Shown here piece after piece: positions 24,931-32,900 of a DNA stretch of 39,796 nucleotides. The first letter of the stretch is position 1. Each line of letters opens with the position of its first letter. Source of the stretch: Prevotellaceae bacterium UBA1710 (lineage in GTDB: Bacteria; Bacteroidota; Bacteroidia; Bacteroidales; Bacteroidaceae); contig DCJC01000074.1 of the NCBI GenBank assembly GCA_002317355.1, positions 12,548 through 52,343 of the forward strand, read 5' to 3'. The notes under the pieces are model-generated. The model saw only the letters and a program-made list of their open reading frames with translations, searched no databases and was not told the origin of the DNA. Both the position numbers and the translations under genes were made by a program.

Positions 24931-27093
24931 ATGAAGAATATAAATAAATATTTAGGACTTCTTGTATTCGGAGTTCTTGCTTTGACATCTTGCGATGACA
25001 GCATGCTTAATGTTGATCAGTATGATAAGATTGAGATAGCTGGAGAGTTCTCAAGTAACCAAGGGGCGCTTGATGGTTTGACTGGTATTTATGATCTCAT
25101 GAATCCAAATGGTGCTCCAGATCCAGACTGGGGATTTAAGCCAAACGTGTTCTCTGGTACCCATCCAACAATGGATACTCAGGCTACAGGTTGGGATGCT
25201 AATTATAATAGTCAGAATTGGGATGCTGGTGCCAAGGAGATCGCTCAGGGATGGGCTCAGGCATATGCAGCTATTGCTCGTGCCAACCTTTACCTTGCCG
25301 GACTCGAGAATGCTAAGGTTGCACAGCCTATCATTGATGCAAATGGTAATATTACTTATGCGCGAGGTGCGGGTGTTTCTGAAGAGATAAAGAAGATTGG
25401 CAGAGGTGAGGCTCTTGCCTTGCATGGATTCTTCTATACATACCTTGGTCAGACCTTTGGTCGTGTACCTCTTCTGAGACAAGGTGAGGACTACAATACT
25501 GATCCTTTGAAGGCAAAGGCAAAGGACTATTCTGAGATGTGGGATCTGATCATCCGAGATTTTGAAGAGGCTGAAACACTTCTTGACTGGAAGCCTTACA
25601 GGAATGAATATGGTCGTGCAACAAAGGGTATGGTCAAGGCATATCTTGCAGATGCTTATATGTGGAAGGCTTATCGTCTTGGTTGTGATCTTAATGGTGT
25701 GTATCAGGAGTCTATTGCTTCTGTAAATGCACAGGAAATAACCGCTCTCTACCAGAAGGCTGAAAAGCAGCTTAAGGATATCATAGACTCAGGAACTTAC
25801 AAACTCAGTCCTTGTTTCTCTACTAACTGGGATGGAAGTTCTGCTGGTTGGAATGATGAGTGTATCTGGGCTTTGCTTCTTGATGAGGGCCAGGGCTATA
25901 GTAGTGGTCCTACACAGATTTCTTCTATGAATCTCAAGTGGTACACAGCATGTCCGGAGAATGGTGGATGGGGTTCCCTCTATCTCTCTTGGGAATGGTA
26001 TGCTGCATATGAGAAGGGCGACAAGCGTCGTGATGCATCATGTATTATGGGTAATATACCTTATAATGAACTGAAGAGACTTTATACTCATGCCAATAAG
26101 TCGAATATTGATGCACTTAATAATATTCCTGGACTCGAGCAACAATATGAGGAAGACACAAAGGCATATGATGAAGCGCTTGCTAAACTTGAGAAACTGA
26201 GGATTGATTCAGAAGCAACAAGTGATGACATTGCTAAGGCACAGTCAACTGTTAATTCTGCTCAGACTAAAATGGAGAAATCCCTTGCGAAGCTTAATGA
26301 AGTCAAGCTTTTCAATCATGGATATCATCCATTCCTTCAGGTTAAAGTAGGAAATGGCAGTGAAAGTTCTAAGGTAAATCAGTTCCACTTCCAGAACACG
26401 GATTATGCTCCTGCTCTCTGGTCTGGAAAGCTTTGGCGTAATGGCTCGGCTCAGGTTATCAACGGTGTCAGTCAATGGTCAGTGATCAACCGTCCTCCAA
26501 CACCAATCTACTGGAAGCGTTACTCTAACGTTCTTCTTGACTATGCAGAGTGTCGTTTCCGTCTTTATGGAGGTGATGATGCAGAGGCTTGGGCAACTAT
26601 TCAGAAGGTTCGTGATCGTGGTTTCGGTATGAATGAGAAGGGACTTGATGATTCAAAGTATATCACATGGATCAATACAATGGCTTCTATTTACCAGTTG
26701 CCACAGATGACAAAATATCCTATTCCATTTGATCAGGATGGAGTTGGTGCTCCAGATGCAAAGGCATACTATACTGATTACGCTAAGTGTAATATTCACG
26801 GTCGCAAATTCTCTTCTCCAGTATGGAAGGTTGCTGTAAATGAGGAGCGCCGTAAGGAGTTCAGCTGTGAGTGGTGCTTGCGTCCAGATATGCAGCGTTC
26901 TGGTTATATGACTGACCACATTGAGACAAACTATCCTGTAGATGCTACAGAAGGTGCAGCTCTCGCTAATTATCCATGGTCAAATCGTACATTCAAATAC
27001 GATGAGATGAAGATGGACTTCCCAATCCCTGCTGATGAGATTGCAAAGAACCCTGCATGTGAGCAGAACCCTGCTTATACAGCTGGTAAGTAA
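24931..27093 (+). CDS. SusD-like lipoprotein with coiled-coil insertion (second pair)
   Basis: Glycan-binding partner of the SusC encoded just upstream, lipidated at Cys21 (LTSC). Family signs are the N-terminal TPR half (GRGEALALHGFFYTYLGQTF near 153-172, RVPLLR) and the C-terminal stretch EERRKEFSCEWCLRPDMQR. At 720 residues it is longer than the usual 500-600. The excess includes residues about 401-460, a charged segment rich in Glu, Lys, Ala and Leu (EALAKLEKLRIDSEATSDD and neighbours) that looks like a two-helix coiled coil inserted between TPR and binding regions. No SusE/F-like gene follows; a terminator and the GH5 gene come next. Confidence 0.9.
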   Translation: MKNINKYLGLLVFGVLALTSCDDSMLNVDQYDKIEIAGEFSSNQGALDGLTGIYDLMNPNGAPDPDWGFKPNVFSGTHPTMDTQATGWDANYNSQNWDAGAKEIAQGWAQAYAAIARANLYLAGLENAKVAQPIIDANGNITYARGAGVSEEIKKIGRGEALALHGFFYTYLGQTFGRVPLLRQGEDYNTDPLKAKAKDYSEMWDLIIRDFEEAETLLDWKPYRNEYGRATKGMVKAYLADAYMWKAYRLGCDLNGVYQESIASVNAQEITALYQKAEKQLKDIIDSGTYKLSPCFSTNWDGSSAGWNDECIWALLLDEGQGYSSGPTQISSMNLKWYTACPENGGWGSLYLSWEWYAAYEKGDKRRDASCIMGNIPYNELKRLYTHANKSNIDALNNIPGLEQQYEEDTKAYDEALAKLEKLRIDSEATSDDIAKAQSTVNSAQTKMEKSLAKLNEVKLFNHGYHPFLQVKVGNGSESSKVNQFHFQNTDYAPALWSGKLWRNGSAQVINGVSQWSVINRPPTPIYWKRYSNVLLDYAECRFRLYGGDDAEAWATIQKVRDRGFGMNEKGLDDSKYITWINTMASIYQLPQMTKYPIPFDQDGVGAPDAKAYYTDYAKCNIHGRKFSSPVWKVAVNEERRKEFSCEWCLRPDMQRSGYMTDHIETNYPVDATEGAALANYPWSNRTFKYDEMKMDFPIPADEIAKNPACEQNPAYTAGK

Positions 27094-27103
27094 TAGTTTT
27101 TAG

Positions 27104-27189
27104 AATTGCCAGTTGCGAGTTATCAATTAGATTGTTGTGTGTGACATTTGTGATTTGGTTGGTAATTTGTAATTAGTAATTTGTAATTA
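27104..27189. repeat. 7-bp periodic repeats downstream of the second SusD
   Basis: Two tracts of 7-mers are visible: AATTGCC, AGTTGCG, AGTTATC, AATTAGA at 27104-27131, and GTAATTT, GTAATTA, GTAATTT, GTAATTA at 27162-27189. They lie between the SusD stop and the terminator at 27194. Related 7-mers are at 9358-9381. Confidence 0.55.
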
Positions 27190-27193
27190 ACAT

Positions 27194-27227
27194 AATCCCG
27201 CTTGCTTTGACGTGAGCGGGATTTTTT
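27194..27227 (+). terminator. Terminator of the second SusC/SusD operon
   Basis: AATCCCGCT (27194-27202) pairs perfectly with AGCGGGATT (27215-27223), and six T run from 27222 to 27227. It makes the downstream GH5 gene a separate transcription unit. Confidence 0.88.
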
Positions 27228-27321
27228 GGGGTTCTTTAGTTTTTGTCTTTGGAAATCTGCAAATGTCAAGATAGTGTCATGTTCTGCTAAATAAGGTCAT
27301 ACGCATATCATACAATATTTG

Positions 27322-27330
27322 TAATTTTGC
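27322..27330 (+). promoter_or_regulatory. Probable promoter (-7 box) of the GH5_4-type gene
   Basis: TAATTTTGC followed by ACCC resembles the boxes at 132 and 11705, including the lack of an obvious -33 TTTG. It lies after the terminator at 27194 and about 100 bases before the ATG at 27431. Confidence 0.55.
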
Positions 27331-27430
27331 ACCCATAAATCATATACCTTTTTTATTTTCCCCCCTTCATACTTTTCGGGTGGGTTCTATATGTTCCCAC
27401 CCCTTGAAAAGTAAATACATTGATACAGAA

Positions 27431-28783
27431 ATGACTAAAACAAAATCTATCATCTTATCAGCTCTTATGCTGTTTTCTTCTGCATCCGTTGCACAGGCTC
27501 AGGAATTTGAGTCGGCAACCTCTGCCGTTGCAAATATGCGCCTTGGTTGGAATCTTGGCAATACACTTGACAGTAACTCTGGCTCTACTACAAATATGTG
27601 GATAGAGCGATGGACAAGCAGAAATCCCAGTGACTATGAGACGGCTTGGGGACAACCAGTTGCCACAGAGAACCTGATCAAGATGTTCAAGCAGGAAGGC
27701 TTCAATGCTATTCGTGTGCCTGTGACATGGTATCCTCACATGGGCGTTCAGACTAACGGCCTTAACTGGGATCTGCCAAACTGGAACCCTACTCAGGTAA
27801 ATGCGGCATGGATGAAGCGTGTCAAGGAGATTGTTGATTATGTCATAAAGAATGACATGTACTGCATCATCAACGTTCATCACGACACTGGCTCTGAGAC
27901 AACGGGATGGATACGTGCGTCAATGGACAACTACAACAAATACAAGGAAACCTTCGAGGACCTTTGGAAGCAGATAGCAACAGAGTTTAAGGACTATGAC
28001 CAGCACCTTCTCTTCGAAGGCTACAACGAGATGCTCGACAATTACGGTTCATGGTGTTTTGCTTCTTTTGCTGCTCCTGGACAATATAATGCTACTTCCG
28101 CTGCTGATTCGTATAAGGCAATCAACAGCTATGCACAGTCGTTTGTTGATGTAGTGCGTGCAACAGGTGGTAACAATGCAACGCGTAACCTCATTGTCAA
28201 CAGCTATGCAGCTGCTAATGGTGGCACCTGGAACTCTCATTTGGTTGAGCCTCTCAAGTATCTTGATTATCCAAAGGATGATGCAAAGAATCATATCATC
28301 TTCCAGCTTCACTACTACCCAAGCGTGAAGGACGATCTTGAAGGATGGACAAAGAAAGAGTTTGTCAGAATCCTCGGCTATATCAAGACACACCTTCAGA
28401 ATAGGGCTCCTGTCATCTTCGGTGAGTGGGGAACTGCCAATGATGTAGAAAAAGACAAGGACGACTACTTCACTTCCTATAAAGAGACAAAACTCAAACT
28501 CGCAAAGTTCTTCGTGCAGAAGTGTAAGGAAGCAAACATTGCTACTTTCTATTGGATGGGACTTTCTGATGGCTCGGATCGTGCTGATCTCAAATGGACT
28601 ATGCCAGAGCTCAAGGATGCTATCGTAAAAGGTTATTACGGAGAGAATGGTTATACTTCTGGCATTAATGAAGTGACATCAAATTCCCAGCGCTCATTGG
28701 TCAAGAAGTGCATCTACAAGGGTAAGGTGATGATTGTTAAGGGCGATGGAAAATACAATGTTGCAGGTGTTCGTGTGAAATGA
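27431..28783 (+). CDS. GH5_4-type endo-beta-glucanase
   Basis: Predicted secreted endo-beta-1,4-glucanase acting on beta-glucan, glucomannan or xyloglucan. The frame is open from 27380, but the ATG at 27431 begins a normal signal peptide (MTKTKS, hydrophobic core, cleavage near AQA-Q), so I start there, giving 450 residues. GWNLGNTLD (39-47) is the usual beginning of the catalytic domain; FEGYNEMLD carries acid/base Glu200 and VIFGEWGT nucleophile Glu332; the NVHHD stretch at 148-152 is also conserved. The sequence style fits subfamily GH5_4. The last about 35 residues (from INEVTS to GVRVK) are a short beta-rich tail resembling tails common on secreted Prevotella enzymes, possibly a sorting signal. 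It has its own promoter and stands 0.3 kb behind the second SusCD operon. Confidence 0.9.
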   Translation: MTKTKSIILSALMLFSSASVAQAQEFESATSAVANMRLGWNLGNTLDSNSGSTTNMWIERWTSRNPSDYETAWGQPVATENLIKMFKQEGFNAIRVPVTWYPHMGVQTNGLNWDLPNWNPTQVNAAWMKRVKEIVDYVIKNDMYCIINVHHDTGSETTGWIRASMDNYNKYKETFEDLWKQIATEFKDYDQHLLFEGYNEMLDNYGSWCFASFAAPGQYNATSAADSYKAINSYAQSFVDVVRATGGNNATRNLIVNSYAAANGGTWNSHLVEPLKYLDYPKDDAKNHIIFQLHYYPSVKDDLEGWTKKEFVRILGYIKTHLQNRAPVIFGEWGTANDVEKDKDDYFTSYKETKLKLAKFFVQKCKEANIATFYWMGLSDGSDRADLKWTMPELKDAIVKGYYGENGYTSGINEVTSNSQRSLVKKCIYKGKVMIVKGDGKYNVAGVRVK

Positions 28784-28883
28784 TTTTTGCTCGAATTTTT
28801 ATGTGAAAAATGTTATTTTTGCGTGTGCATGTGCAAAAAGTGTGCAAAAAACAATGTTTTGGTGAAAGATTTATACGAAAACG

Positions 28884-28915
28884 TTTGCAAAAACAAAAAA
28901 ATATATTAACTTTGC
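28884..28915 (+). promoter_or_regulatory. Strong promoter without a gene behind it
   Basis: TTTG at 28884-28887 and TAACTTTGC at 28907-28915 are separated by 19 bases, one of the best promoter matches in the window. It points rightward into a gap that has no open frame before the convergent rluA-type gene. Confidence 0.7.
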
Positions 28916-28919
28916 ACTC

Positions 28920-29012
28920 GTAATGGGGTTAGTAGTAGTTCCCCATTATGATTGAATATTAGTTGCAATTGAAACAGCCATCACGTTGTGAAAACGGGGT
29001 GGCTGGTTTTGT
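28920..29012 (+). ncRNA. Candidate small RNA of about 90 nt
   Basis: Behind the promoter at 28884-28915 come an 8-bp perfect hairpin (TAATGGGG at 28921-28928 with CCCCATTA at 28941-28948) and a second hairpin whose core CAGCCA (28975-28980) pairs with TGGCTG (29000-29005), extended inward with one mismatch and a wobble. TTTTGTTT follows, as in a terminator. The only start codon inside (28949) opens a four-codon frame. I do not recognise an RNA family. Alternatives are a terminator for the upstream GH5 gene plus a chance promoter, or the leader of a lost gene. Confidence 0.4.
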
Positions 29013-29108
29013 TTATGCTTTTTGTCTATATGTTTTTATGTAACCTGAAATCATTAAGTTGAATTTGTGGATAATTCAGGCTATACACCATAACTGTTTT
29101 GAAAAACA

Positions 29109-29795
29109 CTATCGCACATCCTTGAACGCTTGCCAAAGTGGATCTTCTGGCAATGGTGCGGTGACTTTGATGGTTTCCTTGCTAACTGGATGGATGAATT
29201 CCATATATCTGGATAAAAGACAGATGGAACCGTCTTTATTGCTCCGTGGTGAACCGTATTTGAGGTCGCCCTTGATAGGAGAGCCTATCTTTGAGAGCTG
29301 ACAGCGGATCTGATGATGACGACCAGTGTAGAGTTGCACCTCTACAAGGGTGTAGCGGTCGGAATGTGCTATTATCTTATAGCGCAGTTGTGCCTTCTTC
29401 GAATCCTTTACCTCACGGTCGTAGGCGTATGACTTGTTCTGCTTCTCGTTGCGAACTATCCAATGCGTGAGGAGTGTGCCCTCACCTTCGGTAACTGGCT
29501 GATTGATACGTGGTACGATAGCCCAATAGGTCTTGTGCACATCGCCTACTCGGAACATCTCGTTGAGACGCGCAAGTGCCTTGCTGGTGCGTGCAAACAT
29601 GACAAGTCCGCTGACAGGACGGTCGAGACGATGCACCACACCGAGGAATACGTTTCCTGGTTTCTGGTACTTGAACTTGATATAGTCCTTAACGGTTTCA
29701 GAGAGAGGTGTGTCGCCTGTCTTGTCGCCCTGAACTATCTCGCCAGTCTGCTTGCTGACTATGATGATATGGTTGTCTTCGTAAATTGGAGTCAT
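29109..29795 (-). CDS. RluA-family RNA pseudouridine synthase
   Basis: Predicted enzyme converting a uridine to pseudouridine in rRNA or tRNA. The frame is open further upstream, but similarity to the family starts at the ATG at 29795 (MTPIYEDNHIIIVSK), giving 228 residues and a leader of about 50 bases from the promoter at 29851. The catalytic motif HRLDRPVSG is at 55-63 with Asp58; GRHHQIRCQLS at 158-168 is the second conserved motif. There is no S4 RNA-binding domain, as in the short RluA/RluC-like members. It is the only gene of its unit and converges on the GH5 region. The exact RNA target cannot be told from sequence. Confidence 0.9.
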   Translation of the reverse strand: MTPIYEDNHIIIVSKQTGEIVQGDKTGDTPLSETVKDYIKFKYQKPGNVFLGVVHRLDRPVSGLVMFARTSKALARLNEMFRVGDVHKTYWAIVPRINQPVTEGEGTLLTHWIVRNEKQNKSYAYDREVKDSKKAQLRYKIIAHSDRYTLVEVQLYTGRHHQIRCQLSKIGSPIKGDLKYGSPRSNKDGSICLLSRYMEFIHPVSKETIKVTAPLPEDPLWQAFKDVR

Positions 29796-29805
29796 AGAGT
29801 AAAGT

Positions 29806-29835
29806 AAAGCCCCCCTTTGGGGGTTAGGGGGCTTT
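29806..29835. repeat. GC-rich palindrome in the leader of the pseudouridine synthase gene
   Basis: AAAGCCCCC (29806-29814) and GGGGGCTTT (29827-29835) are perfect reverse complements around a 12-base centre that itself contains a G run able to pair with the first arm. Its C and G runs stand out in an AT-rich gap. It lies within the transcribed leader, about 11 bases before the start codon on the minus strand, and so could affect translation. Confidence 0.65.
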
Positions 29836-29850
29836 CTGTTAATTTTTCGT

Positions 29851-29882
29851 GCAAAGTTACGGCTTTTTGTTGTTATTTCAAA
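29851..29882 (-). promoter_or_regulatory. Promoter of the pseudouridine synthase gene
   Basis: On the minus strand TTTG (29879-29882) and TAACTTTGC (29851-29859) are 19 bases apart. It is back to back with the tamB promoter. Confidence 0.75.
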
Positions 29883-29910
29883 GAAAAGGTATGAAATATC
29901 CTTAATTATT

Positions 29911-29941
29911 TTTGCTGTATGCCTTTTTTGCACTAACTTTG
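29911..29941 (+). promoter_or_regulatory. Promoter of tamB-tamL
   Basis: TTTG at 29911-29914 and TAACTTTG at 29934-29941 are 19 bases apart. The expected start of transcription leaves a short leader of about 18 bases before the ATG at 29966. Confidence 0.75.
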
Positions 29942-29965
29942 TAGGCAAAATAGTAAGATTATTCC

Positions 29966-32900
29966 ATGAATAATAAATATATGAAGTGGGCTCTTGGCAT
30001 TGTGCTCACTCCCTTTCTGTTAATCGTGCTTCTTGCCATTGCACTCTATATACCACCTATACAGAATTGGGCGGTAGATACGGTTGCATCCTATGCCTCT
30101 AAGGAGATGGGCATGGATGTGACAGTGGAGCACGTGCGCCTTGTATTCCCTCTCGATCTTGGTATTGATGAGGTGAAGGTGATACAGCCTAATGACTCAC
30201 TTCCTCAGCGCAAGGATACCATAGCCGACTTGAAGAGGGCGGTGGTGGATGTTCAGCTGATGCCGTTGTTTGATAGTAAGGTGAACATCGATCGCCTTGA
30301 TATCTACGACCTTAAGATGAATACCGCTAACCTTGTGCATGAGGCAAGAGTGAAAGGTAGAGTGGGGGAGCTATCGTTGGCCCCACCCCATGCCCTCCCG
30401 AGGGAGGGGGATGGTTCACGAAAAGCAACTATAGATTTAGGAAAAGAATTTGTTGATCTCGGCAAGGTGTATCTTGCTGATGCTCATATCGATGTGGCGC
30501 TGAGTGATACAGTTCCTGAGGACACCACGAAGAGTGAGGTGTTCTGGAAAATAAATGCTGAGGAACTGGCTATAGAGAACTCTGATGCCACAATACACAT
30601 GCCTGGTGACACACTTCAGGTGAAGGCGGTACTGGGTAAGGTGAGTGCGAAGAAGGGATTCTTCGACCTCTACAAAGGAGAATATAACATTGCTTCTCTT
30701 GATTGGCAGAATGGTGCCATCTATTACGACAATAACTTTGAGCCTCGCCTTAAAGGCTTGGATGTGAATCATATAGCCCTCACTAATATTGGTGTGGGTA
30801 TAGACACTTTGCACTTCCTTGCTGCCAAGGATTCAGTTAATGCCATGGAGATGCGATTGGGAATACGCCAATGCCAGATGATGGAGAAATGCGGAATTGG
30901 TGTGAAGTCGCTCACGGGCTCTCTTGTCATGGATTCGCTGAAGGTGATAACAGATTTCGATCTCGCTCTCAATCGTGATGTGAATGCTGATATTGCCACT
31001 TCTACCTTGAAGGCAAATGCCATTGTTGACCTCAACGTGATGGATTCCATTAACCCAGGAAAGGTGTATGTGGATGCTGATGCTTCTATCGGAAGTGAGG
31101 ACATACTCCTCGGTATGGGCATGGGAGATATGCCAAAGGCGTTTATGGCTCAATGGCCAAGAAAACCATTGGCTATCAAGTTGTCGGCTAATGGCAATAT
31201 GAATCGTGTGGACATCAAGAGTGCCTATGCCCAGTTGCCTGGTGCCTTTAACGTGAAGGCAGATGGCTATGCAGAGAAGTTCATGGATGTGAACAAACTC
31301 GTATCAAACCTGCATCTCGACGCCCAGACATACAATCTTGACTTTGTGAAGACAATGCTCGATAAGAGTACTGCCAAGATGATAGGCGTACCTGCTATGC
31401 ATGCTGTGGCTGATGCGAAGATTAGAGGTCAGGTGTATGATGTGGATTTCCGTGCTACAGAAGGTAAGGGAAGTGTGAGCGGTAAGGCGAATTTCAATGC
31501 CAAGGCTATGGCGTATAAGGCTCAGTTGAAGGTAGATGCCTTGCAACTTGGGCACTTTGTGAAAGGCATGGGACTTGGTGGCTTCACAGGAAATGCAGAT
31601 GTAGATGGTGTGGGAACTGATGTGTTCTCGCCTCGCACAAAGATAAATGCAAAGGCTCAGGTTATCGATTTCGCCTATAGCAAGTGGAACCTCAATAAGA
31701 TGAATTTTGATGCAGAACTATCGGGAGGTAGGGCGCAGGCAAATATCATCTCGAAGAATCCGCTTCTTGACGGAAAGATTGGTTTTGATGCGTTGCTGAG
31801 CAAGAATGTGGATGCAACCATAACCACCGAGCTCAATAAGGCAGATCTATATCATCTCTATATTGCTGAGAAACCATTGACGGTAGCTGGTTGTGCGCAT
31901 CTTGATGTGGCAACAGATATGGATGAGTACTATAAACTGGTGGGTACTATTAGTGACCTGACTATCATCGACTCTATCCAGACCTATCGTCCTGATGATA
32001 TGGTTATCGACCTTGTAACTCGTACGGATACCACCCATGCCGTGGCAGATTGTGGTGATTTCCATCTGAAGGCAGATCTTAGTGGTGGTTATAAGAAACT
32101 GATGAAGGTGTCTGATAACCTCATGAATGAGATCCAGCGTCAATGGGATGCCCGTATCATTAGCGAGAAGGATCTTCGTGGGAAGTTGCCAGAAGGTAAG
32201 GTGTACCTCTCGCTTGGAAGAGAGAATCCTGTGGCGCGTACCATGAAGCGCTTCGACTTAGGCATTAAGGATGTGCTTGCTGATTTCACTGTTTCGCCAG
32301 TAGCAGGTATTAATGGTGAGATTGCTATTGATACTCTCCAGACAGCCTCTCTTCAGTTGGATAGGATAAGGGCGGTTATTACTTCAGATGCCCAGCAGAT
32401 GCGCTATACGCTTGATGTTGAGAACGGAAAGAATAATCCGCAATATGTATTCTCTGCTCAGGCGAAGGGAGCTTTGCTGCCTAATGGAACTTCGGTAGGT
32501 GTCATTATAGATGATGCCCGAAAGAAGCGTATCGTGGATGTAGGTGCACTTGCAGTTATGGAGGCTCGAGGTATTCGCTTGTCGCTTGATGACCGTAAGC
32601 ATACGCTTGGCTATAAGCCGTTTAGCGTAAATGCGGATAACTATGTGCTTCTTGCCCCAAATATGCGAGTGTCGGCAAATATGAAGTTGAAGACATCTGA
32701 CGGAATGGGTTTGCAAATCTATACCGATGATGATAATATAGAGGCACTTCAGGATATCACACTCTCATTGCATAGGTTCGATTTGGCTGAGATAGTATCT
32801 GTAATACCTTACATGCCTAAGATGGGGGGTGTTATGGATGGTGACTTCCACGTTATCCAGACAGAAAAGGACCTTTCGGTTTCAAGTTCTATCGGCTTTA

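Noticed and set aside
27380..27430. Earlier ATG for the GH5_4-type gene
   Set aside because: It would add 17 polar residues before a normal signal peptide starting at 27431.
29796..29948. Upstream extension of the pseudouridine synthase frame
   Set aside because: It covers both divergent promoters and the GC-rich hairpin; family similarity starts at 29795.
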